Shown piece after piece: positions 12,626-24,173 of a stretch of 64,000 nt of DNA. The DNA is from Sipunculus nudus (taxonomy: Eukaryota > Annelida > Sipuncula > Golfingiida > Sipunculidae). The notes beneath the pieces were generated by a model. The model was given only the letters and a program-made list of their open reading frames with translations, made no database searches and was not told the DNA's origin. Where the stretch lies: positions 15,627,839 to 15,691,838 of the forward strand of contig CM049316.1 of assembly GCA_026874595.1 (NCBI GenBank), given 5' to 3'. How positions within the stretch are numbered: position 1 is the stretch's first letter; each line of letters starts with the position of its first letter. A program made the position numbers and the translations under genes.

Positions 12626-12986
12626 GTGGAGCGTTGTGGCGTAATGGTTAGTTCGCTGGACTCGTGACCGCAAGGTTGTGTGTTTGCCTCTCGATCTGGC
12701 AGCTTTCATTGCTAAGACTCTTCGCCAAAGTCTTACCACAAGAGTGCGATTTCTTCACCCAGGAATGAATGGGTACTGGTCAAACATGGGTCTAAAGGCA
12801 AATATAGAACGAATAACCTTCTAGGGCCGAGGGTGGCTGCTTGGTGTATGCTCCCCAGGGAGCCGAGAAAAGCTACAAGAAAGATTGGGCCCGAAAGATC
12901 CGGAAGGCAAAGTGTAAAATTAAGTCGGATGAGACTGACATTATATCAGACTATAAACCCCGTCTAACTTTACCTTTACCTTTAAC
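12626..12986 (+). mobile_element. tRNA-derived SINE with CTTTAC repeat tail
   Basis: The head GGAGCGTTGTGGCGTAATGG contains an A-box (TGGCGTAATGGTTAG), and about 35 nt later a weak B-box-like GGTTGTGTGTTTGCC. A roughly 280-bp body follows, and the element ends in tandem TTTACCTTTACCTTT. A tRNA-like Pol III promoter plus a short tandem tail is the usual layout of mollusc SINEs. I found no clean target-site duplication. Confidence 0.6.
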
Positions 12987-13324
12987 ATGGGCCAAGGGGG
13001 AGAAGCCATGCTTATGGTCTAGTTCTAATAGGAGGAAACCACCCATTTCAAAACGCATGGTCGGGTGTAAATTCTTCATAGTATCTGGTGGCTATAACTG
13101 GCGAAATTGCTTAAAGACAGTTAAAAAAGCTGGAAACACATTTTGTACCAGTGTTTCAATTATTATGATTAATCTGCAAGCAAAGAACACAATGCGAAAC
13201 GATTTATAGATATACTCAAACCATGTCATTGTGGTATAGGTTTGCGGTCCGCTTTAGAGCCTAGACAAAACACATCTCTGCAAAAAACAGGACCTGTGTT
13301 CTAGTTGAAAAAAAGACCAAATAG

Positions 13325-13378
13325 GAGACGTGGCAAACCATTACCAGACAGGGTGTGTTATCCATTTGAACAATCGCC
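13325..13378 (-). promoter_or_regulatory. Conserved upstream block of the NTF2-like family (copy A)
   Basis: On the plus strand it starts GAGACGTGGCAA, has CCAGACAGGGTGTGTTAT in the middle and ends near CAATCGCC. The same string of elements lies upstream of copies B, C and E. Here it is about 95 bp upstream of the relic start codon at 13,229. Conservation across copies with decayed coding exons suggests a promoter or 5' leader element. Confidence 0.5.
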
Positions 13379-13469
13379 AAGGCTAATACCTTTTGAGTTC
13401 TTAAAATTCCCACGTTGAAGGCTTTTGCCGTTCGAATTATTGTTTAATGTTTAATGACATATAGTTGTG

Positions 13470-13473
13470 TAGG
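13470..13473. repeat. Target-site duplication TAGG (left)
   Basis: TAGG directly precedes the left LTR terminus TGTTACA and recurs directly after the right LTR terminus TGTCACA at 24,439-24,442. A 4-bp duplication is a normal length for gypsy/retroviral-type integrases. Confidence 0.8.
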
Positions 13474-13516
13474 TGTTACAGGTCCAAACAGGGGACCTGG
13501 GTAGACAGATGTCACC

Positions 13517-13577
13517 CCTGAAAAACACAGGAAAGAATAGTAAACACGATGTCTTCATCGAGCGAGAACCGAAACAT
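13517..13577 (-). repeat. 61-bp LTR-internal repeat, distal copy (3' LTR)
   Basis: Identical, except for about one base, to 15,574-15,634, 22,117-22,177 and 24,174-24,234. In element orientation it ends CCTGTGTTTTTCAGG, which here reads like a pyrimidine-tract 3' splice acceptor. Confidence 0.85.
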
Positions 13578-15573
13578 CATCTTTATTCTTCAAGTACAAA
13601 TACATCGTCACATGTATGCATCCCTCAAGTATCATTTACTAGCATAATAAATGCCGTGTGACTACGAGTCTGACAATATTGGCCTTTAAACTCAAAACTC
13701 TACTCAAAAAGTCTCTCATTGCAATATTCAGTCTGATCTCAATGCAATGTTGTTGATACATTTCAATATTACCATGATAGAACTAGCCTATTAAGTCATC
13801 ATATCATAATAAGAAATAAACAGTAGTCTCATATAATAAATATTCACGAACTGAGTTTAACATATAGCATCATAAGCTGATCTGGGTTAACATGCAACAT
13901 TTCCAATTTAAGGGTCATCGTCTTCTATGTAAACATGGACATACTGTTCTGGATTCGAATCTAACAGCCTCGGATACTTGTGTTTAATATGTGTCATCAT
14001 TAACTATACTATCATGTCAACTGCATTTAAATTATATAGCACAAGGTTTTCCATATGAATTCGAATGATCCTGATTTACCAACTAAATGCACACGCAAGT
14101 GATCTACATTTACTTTTATAAATAAATGGTAATATAAACATATGTTAAAAATCTGACTGATCCACTGTGTTGATTTCCCTCTGACAACCTGATAATTAAA
14201 TGCTATTTACAACGGAAGTGCTCACATAATGTCTGCTAACAATAAAATCTGGTCTTGAGTTATTATTAAACATAAACATATCATTAGGGTTAATACAATG
14301 AGTATTGTTAGGATGTCCGTGAGAAAACAAACATCTTCATCATAATTTTGATAGAATTAAATATTATCTCACATCATACATGTCCAATGATTTATTTCTC
14401 TCTAAAACTGTTTATCATTCATATGCATTGAGCTGGAACCTGATCTCTCAAATAACGTTTTAGTTTTCCTAACCTCCGACAGGTGGCAGCACTTACAACA
14501 CAAAATATATCAATGATGTTCAGATGATTTTCATTTCAAGTGTAAATTCAAGTCCAAAATATGTTGTTACACCAATAATGAAATATACAAAGTTACCTCC
14601 AGATTACTACTTGCCTTATACAATCCTCTTTTAATACTGGCAAATACAAATGTGCAAATTTACATTAAGAGTTATTGTCATCAAGCAAAACATGGGTGTC
14701 ACTAAAAATGACATTCTACATCAACCAAATGAGTGTTCAAGGACCCTGTTTACCACTTGAACTTTGGTAAGGATTTAACTATCTCACAAACTATGGCTTT
14801 ACATTAAATAGCTGAATACCTATTCCTGATAAATCCTGAATATGGTGAGCCTCTGTCTCAATACTGTTTTATAAAAATTACTGAGTTGAACATAAATCCA
14901 ATGACATAATAAAAGACCTGGATCTTTAAACACTGGCCTATTCCACATACAAGTATATAGGTACCAACATAGAGTATGGCCTGTCAACTGACTCTTGATA
15001 TATCTATTACTCTCCATCAACAATCTATATCCCTGGGCATGTAACACTACCCAAACGCATAAAATACCTCTCTATATTATTAAGAGAATATCATAATAAA
15101 TATGTGGTCATGGCCACAAGTAATACATCTTTACAGCTTCTACTTCGAGCCTGATCGGTCTCAGATCAATATTAGGGGGGGGGGACATGACCTATGACCT
15201 TTGCACGTGAACAACTTGTGAAGCGTGAAATCTGCACTAACTTCATAAACTCGCATCAAATTAAAAACTTGCCATAATCAATAGTATTTACACAATTAAC
15301 TAGCAAGACAACAGTATTAAATAACCTTATACATGCGTGGGAGAGCTCATTCGCCTAATACAGACACGGGAGAAATCCAGAAACTCAGTTCTGTGAAAAT
15401 GAACATGGCGCGAACGCTGGGTAGCAAACGTTTCATATGCATGCGGGGAAACTACCAAAGTATCATTTCTACAAGATAATACGTGTCAAAACTCAAGCAG
15501 TTCTAATCCCTAATCGTTATTTAACAATACTACGGGTTTATAATTAGGGCTAAAGCATTAGAAACGTTACTAA

Positions 15574-15634
15574 CCTGAAAAACACAGGAAAGAATAGTAA
15601 ACACGATGTCTTCATCGAGCAAGAACCGAAACAT
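15574..15634 (-). repeat. 61-bp LTR-internal repeat, proximal copy (3' LTR)
   Basis: Second copy of the 61-bp repeat, 2,057 bp from the first. In element orientation it is followed by GTTAGTAACG, so its end reads CAG/GTTAGT like a 5' splice donor. It abuts the CRE at 15,634-15,641. Confidence 0.85.
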
Positions 15635-15839
15635 GACGTCATGGGCGGAAGTTCCGGTCTAGGTGCACTCGCTCGCCAGGCAACCGCGTATACTGCCTTC
15701 ATTGGCCCCGGGCAAGTAGATTACATCCAAAAAGAGAAAAATGGTCAGCGGACCCTCAATTTACGCTTCACTAAAGCTAATATTCAAACATTACATATAA
15801 AATAACACATAAGTGGCTACACATTTTGTGTATGTCACA

Positions 15840-15862
15840 TGCTCCCCGCCAAAAGAAAATGG
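15840..15862 (-). other. Polypurine tract
   Basis: In element orientation TTTTGGCGGGGAGCA immediately precedes the 3' LTR start TGTGACA. This is the expected place for the plus-strand primer of reverse transcription. It is less purely purine than retroviral tracts, but its position at the LTR edge is exact. Confidence 0.75.
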
Positions 15863-15975
15863 CTCCCGACATTACAAAAAAAACTAGAAATCTCCCAAAC
15901 ATTATTAACTATGTGCATATGTATATATAGTCACATCACAATGTACAACAAGTCCATAAAATCTATCCTATTCTT

Positions 15976-18900
15976 TCAATAGACACAGGTGGGGATAGGA
16001 TAGGGAAAAATTGGTGGAAGGTACGATTGTGGGTAAGAAACAGGATATACTGGCATGTTCCAAATTGGTCTGGATGGCACTCCATAGGCTCCGATCATGT
16101 TAACTGCACTGTGCGTCTGGTAAGATGGTTGACCCAGCATCTCATAAGTGAACCGACGGGCTGGTTTCCTTTCCCTCATGGACCGTCTCACCCATGGCTG
16201 ATTAGGTAATCCTTCGGGTTCCACATCGGCTACTGGAGGAGTCTGTGGCAAATGGTCTCCTGCTACATTCTCAGGCTCAACCACTCTCTCAACCCCTGGT
16301 GCCATTTCAGCCGTATGGTTTACGAAATCCTGTGTCGTTTCCCGCTCAACAGAAGGTTCCGGGTCCTCTCCTGCCGTCTCACTAACTATATCCGGCTCCT
16401 CTGGTTCTGCTTGGTGATTAAATCTTGGAGTGTCAACCTCGGGTTCCTTCGACCTGGATACCCTGAGATAGTATTGTGGCGCGTCGTCCTCCGAGTCTGA
16501 CGAACTCTCGTTGACAACCTGTCGCATAGCTCTCTTTCTCTGTGGTGTGGTCTGCTTTGCTTGGGGTGGGATGTTGATAGGCAACTCGTTTACCAGATGG
16601 AGAAGATTTCGGTGTAGTGTACGGGATCTGTTCTGCCCAGTCTCTGGACAAACCTTGTATACTGGGTTGTCACTTACTTGCTCCTTAACAATATACACCT
16701 CGTTCTCCCAATATGACCTTAGTTTTCCTGGGCCACCTCGCTCACTCAAATTTCTGATAAGGACACGGTCGCCGGGTTGGAGGACAACTCCCTTCTGGTG
16801 ACGGTCATAATACTTTTTTCCACGTGCACTCGACTGTTTACTATTGTCAGAAGCAATCCGGTAGGCATCCTTCATCCTCGCTGCCCACTTTTCTGCATAG
16901 CTTTTCGGGGAAGAAGTTTTCTCGTTATCATTCAGTCCAAATATCATGTCGATGGGCAACCTCGGGTGACGACCATATAACAGATAGAACGGTGCAAAGC
17001 CTGTGGCTTCATGTCTAGTACAATTATAAGCATGCACCACCTGTGGAAGATGCTCTTTCCAATTTGCTTTTTCTTTCTCCTCAAGCGTCCTGAGCATTTG
17101 GAGTAATGTCCTATTAAATCTCTCTGCGGGATTTCCTTGTGGATGGTATGGTGTGGTCCTGGAATGACCCACTCCTGTTAGCTTTTGTAGCATTTTGAAC
17201 AGTTCATTTTCAAATTCACGACCCTGATCGTGGTGTAGTTTTGACGGGTAACCAAATCGTGGGATAAAGTCATCGAAGAGTTTTCGAGCAGCTGTTTTCC
17301 CAGACTTATCCTTGGTGGCATATGCTTGCGCAAATCTGGTGAAATGGTCCACCACGACCAATATGTACTCAAACCCACCCTTGCACTTCTCTAAGTGTAA
17401 GTAATCAATGGATACAAGCTCAAGGGGTGAATTGGTGGTAATACTTCCCATGGGTGCTCGGACGTGGGTCGTTGGCTTTTTCTGCTTTATGCAAGAACAC
17501 TTTCTGGTTACATATTCCTCAATGTCTCTTTTCATGTACGGCCAATAGAAGCGATCCCTTGCTAAGTTGATGACTCGCTCTGTCCCTACGTGACCCATGT
17601 CATTATGCAAACATTTCAGAACAAGTGGCTTAAACTCTCCTGGTAGAACCAACTGTGGACCTCGACATGTCCGACGATAGAGTATTCCACTCTCTAAGTG
17701 AAGTTTGTTCCACTCACGTATTAGTCTCCTGATATGGCCTGTAGCTTTCTGGCGCACATCATCTGGTAATACAGTGTATGTTTCTTTCAATTTGATCAAC
17801 TCTTTGATATGAGGATCTGCCTTCTGGGCCCTCATCAACTCATCACGTTCAATGTTTGGTAGTCCCCCACTAGGGTGGTCAGGTTCGTTTGTTGACAGGT
17901 TGAAGACTGCTACATATGCTACATCATTTTTCCTAGCAGCTCCACATCCCTCCCAGGTGGCACATACAATTTCCCTTGACAGCTCTTCTGTGCACTCATT
18001 AACATAGGTGTGTATGTCAAGAGGCAGGCGGGACAGGTTGTCAGCATCTACGTTGACCTTCCCAGGACGATACCTGATATCGAAACGGAAGTCAGAAAGT
18101 TCACCTACCCATCTGTGACCAACCGCATTGAGCTTGGCAGTACTCATCACATAAGTCAATGGGTTATTGTCAGTGTATACAGTGAAGTGAGGTGCATAGT
18201 ACAGATAATCCCGGAACTTTTCACATATGGCCCATTTCATGGCCAGGAATTCTAACTTGCCGGCATGCAGATGGTAATTCTTCTCGGCAGGGGAGAGGGT
18301 TCTTGAACCGAAGGCGACAATTCTCAACTTTCCATCTTGGCGTTGGTACAAGACTGCTCCCAACCCTTGCTCCGAAGCGTCTGTGTGTAACACAAAGGGT
18401 AAGTCAAAGTTCGGATACGTAAGTACTGGTGGATTGGTCAGAATGTCTATGAGCCTCTCTAAAGTTCTCTGGTGTTCAGCGGTCCACTGGATAGGGGTCT
18501 TTGATGGAAGTTGAGCACCTTTACCTTTCTTGGCCCTGTTGACTGGATTATCACCTTTCCCTTGTAAAAGCTCATAAATTGGCCTTGCGATCCGCGAAAA
18601 ATCCTGTATGTACGTGCGGTAATAGCTGAGAAAACCTAACAATTTCCGGACATCTCCAACTGTGGCCAGTGTCTTGTCTTTCAATGCTAGGACTGCCTCT
18701 AGGTCTTTAGGGTCAATCCTGACACCATCAGAAGATACAAGTCGCCCAACGTATCTGATTTCAGATTTGAACAGTTCACATTTCGCTGGTCGGAGCTTCA
18801 CACCATGTTGCTGGAGAACCCTAAGAACTCTTCTCAGCCCTTCCACATGGTCCTCGAATGTTTTAGCATAGCAAAGTATATCGTCTAGATATGGAATACA

Positions 18901-20616
18901 ACATTCATCTCGGAGTGACTCTAACATCTCCTCCATGTATCTCTGGAAAGCGGCTGGCGCGTTTGAGAGTCCGAAGGGTATGCGTACCAACTCGTATAAA
19001 CCCCAGGGGGTTATGAACGCTGTCATATACCTTGACCCCTCATCTATGAATCCCTGGTGGTACGCCTTCCCCTGGTCTAAGATTGAAAACCACTGGTAAC
19101 CACCTAGTGTATCTGTGAGATCCTGAATGCGTGGCAGTGGATGTCTATCTGGCACAGTCTTTTGATTAAGGAGGCGGTAGTCTATGCATAGGCGTAGGGA
19201 ACCATCTTTCTTTCGTACGCAAACAACCGGTGCAGAGTATGGTGATCTCGACCGAACTATCCAACCTTTGACTAGAAGATCCTGGATGTGAGCTTTCACC
19301 TCCTTAAACAGTGGCTTTGGAATCGATGCATAGGATCTCTGCACAGGGATATTGTCCTTCAAGTTAATGACCATTTTAAGCTCAGGAATGCATCCGATAT
19401 CACCATCGTCACGAGCGAAAGCGCCAGACTCCTCATATAACATCTGCTTCACCACTACCTGTTGCTCTTCACTCAAATGACCGATGTCAACTTGAGGGTT
19501 CCACAGCTGTTGTTCTGTAGCCGCAGTATCACACCGTGGATGTTCTAAACTTGCGTGGTTGACTCGGACATCTAGCTTGGGACCATCCATCTGATCAGTG
19601 TCTAAAATCTTCTCTATTAACTGAATATGACCCAAAATGGTTTTGCCTGGAATCGTTATATCATTTTGAGTGTGATTCCCCAGAGGGATCTTGACGTGTG
19701 GTCTTGTATTTGTGTGTACCTCAACAAGTCCGTCCCCAATATCTAACTGTTCCAATGGGAGACTGACTGGACTGGATTCAAAAAGCACTACAGAGTCCTG
19801 CACAAAGAGATCTGAGCGAATGTTGCACTTCACATAAGCAACTTGACCGGATCGGACAACAAATCCCTTGACGCCAACTTTCACTGCTTCTTGTCCAGCA
19901 GGTGACTCCCATGCTTCAAGAGAGTTAACGATGGAACGAGCTTTCTCACTCTCAGTATTCATAGCCTTACTAAGTAGGTCTCCTAATGTTGTCAACACTT
20001 GGGTTCCTTTTTCCTTACACTTGACAAGTTCCTGAATGACATTAAACCCAAGGAGAGGTCGATCAAGGTTCACTTGGCTCACAAGGAATGGGACTTGTAT
20101 GGCTAACTCTGGATCATTATTACCGGGCAGATTCAATGTCACTTCTACCCAACCATCATAGGGTATGGCTTCCCCATTTGCAGCGAAGACTTCAAGGTCT
20201 GTGCCTTCCATAATCTCACTTAAAGGATGAACTGGCTGCCTGGGTATAAATTTATCTTTCCAAGTCCGACCAATTATACTGACTTGAGCACCAGTGTCCA
20301 ATAACACGTCAACGGTATACCCATTTAAATTGCACTTAAGGATACACTTGTCTCCCACCAACTTGGCTACCGTTTCTGATGGGTGTTGTGGTTGATGGCT
20401 TGACTCTGGTGAACTGGGATAGGCTGTATTCATTTTCGTTTTCTTGACTCGCTTCCTCTGGGACTTTGACTCTGGGCATGTCACTGGTCGTCCCTCCTCA
20501 ATGACCGGGGTCCGTTTCCCAACTGACTTGGTTTCCTCATGCAGCCGACAGCGCGATGACCTTCTGCCCCACATATGAAACAGTGGTTGCAACCCTGCAG
20601 GTTTTCCTGTAAACAT
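15976..20616 (-). CDS. pol: Pol polyprotein of the gypsy element (protease, RT, RNase H, integrase)
   Basis: The 1,546-codon open frame has no stop or frameshift. Domains in order: an aspartic protease (LLDTGA near residue 107; PLLGFNVI near 187); a reverse transcriptase at about 420-625 (LRLCIDYR; catalytic YLDD at 576-579); RNase H at about 740-865 (HTDAS 744, TDNNPL 815, ADNLSR); an integrase with zinc-binding H1004/H1009 and a C-x-C pair near 1,040; and the catalytic core D1071, D1130, E1165 ([20 protein letters not shown]), so the last spacing is D-x34-E, one short of the usual 35. A GPY/F-like module (GPGKLRSYW) and an acidic, proline-rich tail of about 150 residues ending in a basic RRSMRERKP patch follow. 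There is no chromodomain. The frame is -1 relative to gag and overlaps it by 136 nt. The methionine at 20,616 is probably not used; entry by frameshift at 20,520-20,514 is more likely. Confidence 0.95.
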   Translation of the reverse strand: MFTGKPAGLQPLFHMWGRRSSRCRLHEETKSVGKRTPVIEEGRPVTCPESKSQRKRVKKTKMNTAYPSSPESSHQPQHPSETVAKLVGDKCILKCNLNGYTVDVLLDTGAQVSIIGRTWKDKFIPRQPVHPLSEIMEGTDLEVFAANGEAIPYDGWVEVTLNLPGNNDPELAIQVPFLVSQVNLDRPLLGFNVIQELVKCKEKGTQVLTTLGDLLSKAMNTESEKARSIVNSLEAWESPAGQEAVKVGVKGFVVRSGQVAYVKCNIRSDLFVQDSVVLFESSPVSLPLEQLDIGDGLVEVHTNTRPHVKIPLGNHTQNDITIPGKTILGHIQLIEKILDTDQMDGPKLDVRVNHASLEHPRCDTAATEQQLWNPQVDIGHLSEEQQVVVKQMLYEESGAFARDDGDIGCIPELKMVINLKDNIPVQRSYASIPKPLFKEVKAHIQDLLVKGWIVRSRSPYSAPVVCVRKKDGSLRLCIDYRLLNQKTVPDRHPLPRIQDLTDTLGGYQWFSILDQGKAYHQGFIDEGSRYMTAFITPWGLYELVRIPFGLSNAPAAFQRYMEEMLESLRDECCIPYLDDILCYAKTFEDHVEGLRRVLRVLQQHGVKLRPAKCELFKSEIRYVGRLVSSDGVRIDPKDLEAVLALKDKTLATVGDVRKLLGFLSYYRTYIQDFSRIARPIYELLQGKGDNPVNRAKKGKGAQLPSKTPIQWTAEHQRTLERLIDILTNPPVLTYPNFDLPFVLHTDASEQGLGAVLYQRQDGKLRIVAFGSRTLSPAEKNYHLHAGKLEFLAMKWAICEKFRDYLYYAPHFTVYTDNNPLTYVMSTAKLNAVGHRWVGELSDFRFDIRYRPGKVNVDADNLSRLPLDIHTYVNECTEELSREIVCATWEGCGAARKNDVAYVAVFNLSTNEPDHPSGGLPNIERDELMRAQKADPHIKELIKLKETYTVLPDDVRQKATGHIRRLIREWNKLHLESGILYRRTCRGPQLVLPGEFKPLVLKCLHNDMGHVGTERVINLARDRFYWPYMKRDIEEYVTRKCSCIKQKKPTTHVRAPMGSITTNSPLELVSIDYLHLEKCKGGFEYILVVVDHFTRFAQAYATKDKSGKTAARKLFDDFIPRFGYPSKLHHDQGREFENELFKMLQKLTGVGHSRTTPYHPQGNPAERFNRTLLQMLRTLEEKEKANWKEHLPQVVHAYNCTRHEATGFAPFYLLYGRHPRLPIDMIFGLNDNEKTSSPKSYAEKWAARMKDAYRIASDNSKQSSARGKKYYDRHQKGVVLQPGDRVLIRNLSERGGPGKLRSYWENEVYIVKEQVSDNPVYKVCPETGQNRSRTLHRNLLHLVNELPINIPPQAKQTTPQRKRAMRQVVNESSSDSEDDAPQYYLRVSRSKEPEVDTPRFNHQAEPEEPDIVSETAGEDPEPSVERETTQDFVNHTAEMAPGVERVVEPENVAGDHLPQTPPVADVEPEGLPNQPWVRRSMRERKPARRFTYEMLGQPSYQTHSAVNMIGAYGVPSRPIWNMPVYPVSYPQSYLPPIFPYPIPTCVY
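20460..20520 (-). promoter_or_regulatory. Predicted -1 ribosomal frameshift signal at the gag-pol overlap
   Basis: In element orientation the heptamer G GGA AAC lies at 20,520-20,514, with GGA and AAC as in-frame gag codons. It therefore fits X XXY YYZ and slips back to GGG AAA, which are in-frame pol codons. After an 8-nt spacer, GTCATTG (20,505-20,499) can pair with CAGTGAC (20,486-20,480), seven pairs with one G-U. GGGAC in the loop (20,494-20,490) can pair with GTCCC (20,464-20,460), forming an H-type pseudoknot. The gag stop TGA (20,483-20,481) lies inside the structure. The heptamer and phase are seen directly; the fold is inferred. Confidence 0.75.
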
Positions 20617-21956
20617 TCAGGACAGCCATATGGTCGAGAACTTCTCTGTGGTCTAGGGCGGTTGTTGACATGGTGATAGGTTCTCTGATTTGATGACTCT
20701 CTAACTGTCTCTGGTGCATTTGACATCGGCACTGACTGTGATGTAGGTTTCTGCATGGAGTAAACTATTTCAGTTAAAGCTTCAAGCTTAGCCGAAAGCT
20801 GCTCTATAACTTTGTCCCTGGACTTCAACTCAGCATTCTCACTCACTTTATTAGTCTGTGTGGACTCCACTTGGCCACTGTGAGCCTGAGTGATCTTGCG
20901 CGACTGGTGGCCTAAGCGCCTTTTTCTTTCAGTCTCTTCACCGGCCACCTTATTAATACGCCTGAGGAGGGCCTCATCACTGGTTTCAGAGTCTGTAAGT
21001 AGAGGCTTCAGTTCCCTCCTTAGGTCACTATACTTTTCGGCTAACCCCTGGTAAACAGTGTGCAAGAAAACGTCCTGGACAGTCCTTGATTCATACGTGA
21101 CGTCTGTGTCAGCTAGTTTTGAGGTGAATGTTACCTTCTGTCTCAACCCCATCATTCGATACACAAACTGCTGCGGGCTTTCATGCTCATACTGTCGGGC
21201 ACACATCAGTTCTTGAAACAACTCTGTGCTACTCTTCTCACCTAAGTGAGAGCGAAGGAGACTTTTGAGTTCATCAATTGAGACATCATCCCTATTAATC
21301 AACATGTCCTTGAACGTTCCAGGTTTAATTATCCGGAGTACCCCACGGATGATTTCGCTGGTTGTATAATGTCCTTTGAGTCCCTCATCAATCTGCTGGC
21401 AAATGGTGTTATAATTCAGGTCAGCTGAACTGTCACCAATCTGGCCTCCTTGAATCTTGAACTCTCTCCTCTGCAGAAACGATAGGTCTTTCAATGATAT
21501 CATCCCAACAGGTGCTTGATTTGTGTCAGTAGGTATTCCATGACAACGGCTATCAGTGGCACTAGTTGGCTGATTAATCGAAGTCGGTGCCAAAACATCA
21601 TCACCTTGGTTCAGTGAGTTGACTGGTGACTCTGGCTCTTTAGCACCTGGACCCGTCACTGCCTTGGTAGTCATGGTTGACTCTTGGTCTTGTCGCTCTA
21701 GGTTCTCAGCGATTATGTCCCGCAAGTGTAACAAGTGGGACATGCCCTTATCCTCTGACTCTAACAGGGTCTTGCTATTAACATAGCTTAGGATAAAGTC
21801 GTAACATCCTTCTTCGTCTTCTCTGGTTAGACTAGCTGGATCAAGATCAGGAACTTGACCAACACTTGTTGCGACTGTGAACATGTCATCTGCATTCATT
21901 CGAAGCAAGGTCTTGCGGATCTGCCACACAAGGTTCTTCCGCCCACTACCTGCCAT
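20481..21956 (-). CDS. gag: Gag polyprotein of the gypsy element
   Basis: Structural protein that assembles the particle and binds element RNA. The frame is open from upstream of the primer binding site, but codons above 21,965 translate leader and LTR sequence, so I place the start at MAGSGRKN (21,956; an alternative ATG is at 21,965). That gives 491 residues. Residues 1-90 are helical and charged, with no domain I can name. A capsid-like helical region at about 160-335 includes [11 protein letters not shown] and a Q-x-F-V-Y-R-M motif, as in retrotransposon gag proteins. A basic linker is followed by a coiled coil near 376-402, and the C-terminus carries a CCHC zinc knuckle ([14 protein letters not shown], near 459-472) preceded by an extra CPEC. 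Nine residues past the frameshift heptamer it ends RRDDQ. Confidence 0.9.
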   Translation of the reverse strand: MAGSGRKNLVWQIRKTLLRMNADDMFTVATSVGQVPDLDPASLTREDEEGCYDFILSYVNSKTLLESEDKGMSHLLHLRDIIAENLERQDQESTMTTKAVTGPGAKEPESPVNSLNQGDDVLAPTSINQPTSATDSRCHGIPTDTNQAPVGMISLKDLSFLQRREFKIQGGQIGDSSADLNYNTICQQIDEGLKGHYTTSEIIRGVLRIIKPGTFKDMLINRDDVSIDELKSLLRSHLGEKSSTELFQELMCARQYEHESPQQFVYRMMGLRQKVTFTSKLADTDVTYESRTVQDVFLHTVYQGLAEKYSDLRRELKPLLTDSETSDEALLRRINKVAGEETERKRRLGHQSRKITQAHSGQVESTQTNKVSENAELKSRDKVIEQLSAKLEALTEIVYSMQKPTSQSVPMSNAPETVRESSNQRTYHHVNNRPRPQRSSRPYGCPECLQENLQGCNHCFICGAEGHRAVGCMRKPSQLGNGPRSLRRDDQ

Positions 21957-22049
21957 GATGAACATGTACCAATGGACAGCTAACTCTGTCTCACACTGAT
22001 GCTTGGTTCGGAAATCACTGGACCAATGCCGTGGTGCCTGTTGGCATTG

Positions 22050-22067
22050 ATCCCGGACGAGCCCCCA
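22050..22067 (-). other. Primer binding site complementary to tRNA-Pro
   Basis: The element strand reads TGGGGGCTCGTCCGGGAT, starting 6 nt after the 5' LTR end. This is the 18-nt sequence complementary to the tRNA-Pro 3' end, and it is the same primer binding site as in murine leukaemia-type retroviruses. Confidence 0.9.
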
Positions 22068-22116
22068 GAAATCTGTTACAGGTCCAATCAGGGGACCTGG
22101 GTAGACAGATGTCACC

Positions 22117-22177
22117 CCTGAAAAACACAGGAAAGAATAGTAAACACAATGTCTTCATCGAGCGAGAACCGAAACAT
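22117..22177 (-). repeat. 61-bp LTR-internal repeat, distal copy (5' LTR)
   Basis: Same repeat as 13,517-13,577 with one base changed; acceptor-like end in element orientation. Confidence 0.85.
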
Positions 22178-24173
22178 CATCTTTATTCTTCAAGTACAAA
22201 TACATCGTCACATGTATGCATCCCTCAAGTATCATTTACTAGCATAATAAATGCCGTGTGACTACGAGTCTGACAATATTGGCCTTTAAACTCAAAACTC
22301 TACTCAAAAAGTCTCTCATTGCAATATTAAGTCTGATCTCAATGCAATGTTGTTGATACATTTCAATATTACCATGATAGAACTAGCCTATTAAGTCATC
22401 ATATCATAATAAGAAATAAACAGTAGTCTCATATAATAAATATTCACGAACTGAGTTTAACATATAGCATCATAAGCTGATCTGGGTTAACATGCAACAT
22501 TTCCAATTTAAGGGTCATCGTCTTCTATGTAAACATGGACATACTGTTCTGGATTCGAATCTAACAGCCTCGGATACTTGTGTTTAATATGTGTCATCAT
22601 TAACTATACTATCATGTCAACTGCATTTAAATTATATAGCACAAGGTTTTCCATATGAATTCGAATGATCCTGATTTACCAACTAAATGCACACGCAAGT
22701 GATCTACATTTACTTTTATAAATAAATGGTAATATAAACATATGTTAACAATCTGACTGATCCACTGTGTTGATTTCCCTCTGACAACCTGATAATTAAA
22801 TGCTATTTACAACGGAAGTGCTCACATAATGTCTGCTAACAATAAAATCTGGTCTTGAGTTATTATTAAACATAAACATATCATTAGGGTTAATACAATG
22901 AGTACTGTTAGGATGTCCGTGAGAAAACAAACATCTTCATCATAATTTTGATAGAATTAAATATTATCTCACATCATACATGTCCAATGATTTATTTCTC
23001 TCTAAAACTGTTTATCATTCATATGCATTGAGCTGGAACCTGATCTCTCAAATAACGTTTTAGTTTTCCTAACCTCCGACAGGTGGCAGCACTTACAACA
23101 CAAAATATATCAATGATGTTCAGATGATTTTCATTTCAAGTGTAAATTCAAGTCCAAAATATGTTGTTACACCAATAATGAAATATACAAAGTTACCTCC
23201 AGATTACTACTTGCCTTATACAATCCTCTTTTAATACTGGCAAAAACAAATGTGCAAATTTACATTAAGAGTTATTGTCATCAAGCAAAACATGGGTGTC
23301 ACTAAAAATGACATTCTACCTCAACCAAATGAGTGTTCAAGGACCCTGTTTACCACTTGAACTTTGGTAAGGATTTAACTATCTCACAAACTATGGCTTT
23401 ACATTAAATAGCTGAATACCTATTCCTGATAAATCCTGAATATGGTGAGCCTCTGTCTCAATACTGTTTTATAAAAATTACTGAGTTGAACATAAATCCA
23501 ATGACATAATAAAAGACCTGGATCTTTAAACACTGGCCTATTCCACATACAAGTATATAGGTACCAACATAGAGTATGGCCTGTCAACTGACTCTTGATA
23601 TATCTATTACTCTCCATCAACAATCTATATCCCTGGGCATGTACCACTACCCAAACGCATAAAATACCTCTCTATATTATTAAGAGAATATCATAATAAA
23701 TATGTGGTCATGGCCACAAGTAATACATCTTTACAGCTTCTACTTCGAGCCTGATCGGTCTCAGATCAATATTAGGGGGGGGGGACATGACCTATGACCT
23801 TTGCACGTGAACAACTTGTGAAGCGTGAAATCTGCACTAACTTCATAAACTCGCATCAAATTAAAAACTTGCCATAATCAATAGTATTTTCACAATTAAC
23901 TAGCAAGACAACAGTATTTAATAACCTTATACATGCGTGGGAGAGCTCATTCGCCTAATACAGACACGGGAGAAATCCAGAAACTCAGTTCTGTGAAAAT
24001 GAACATGGCGCGAACGCTGGGTAGCAAACGTTTCATATGCATGCGGGGAAACTACCAAAGTATCATTTCTACAAGATAATACGTGTCAAAACTCAAGCAG
24101 TTCTAATCCCTAATCGTTATTTAACAATACTACGGGTTTATAATTAGGGCTAAAGCATTAGAAACGTTACTAA

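Larger units (their letters stand above)
6700..13229 (-). pseudogene. NTF2-like gene, copy A (decayed)
   Basis: Four relic exons match the intact copies B and E in order and orientation. The start exon is at about 13,229 (ATGACATG, with a decayed donor GTTTGAGT). Exon 2 is at about 8,650-8,553, recognisable as a degraded match to the YYQPDSLL segment with TAG replacing the glutamine codon after YY, and it keeps a good donor (TCAG/GTAAAC). Exon 3 is at about 7,096-6,960, with homology to the TDNQVSVYDR segment but about 45 nt deleted internally. Exon 4 is at 6,770 to about 6,700 (VLLEK, then a 2-nt deletion before GKWFIILE). The upstream block shared by the family is present at 13,325-13,378, and the intact gypsy element begins 95 bp beyond it. 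With a stop, a deletion and a frameshift this copy cannot encode the protein. Confidence 0.7.
13474..15839 (-). repeat. 3' LTR of the gypsy element
   Basis: 2,366 bp, TGTGACA..TGTAACA in element orientation, so the termini are near-perfect 7-bp inverted repeats. It is almost identical to 22,074-24,438. It has 61-bp direct repeats at 13,517-13,577 and 15,574-15,634. In element orientation the first 200 bp carry a CCAAT motif (GGCCAATGA), a GC-box-like CCGCCC and a perfect CRE (TGACGTCA, 15,634-15,641), consistent with the U3 promoter. Open frames inside, such as 14,820-15,047, show no domain. Confidence 0.93.

Noticed and set aside
12325-12651. 108-codon open frame
   Set aside because: No domain and its end runs into a SINE head.
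14820-15047. 75-codon open frame inside the LTR, present in both copies
   Set aside because: The two LTRs are nearly identical, so sharing a frame means nothing. No domain, and the LTR is regulatory.
15840-15975. Envelope gene of the gypsy element
   Set aside because: Only 136 bp separate the pol stop from the 3' LTR; no room and no glycoprotein-like frame.
16027-18871. Many plus-strand open frames of 60-96 codons
   Set aside because: They are shadows of the long pol frame on the other strand.
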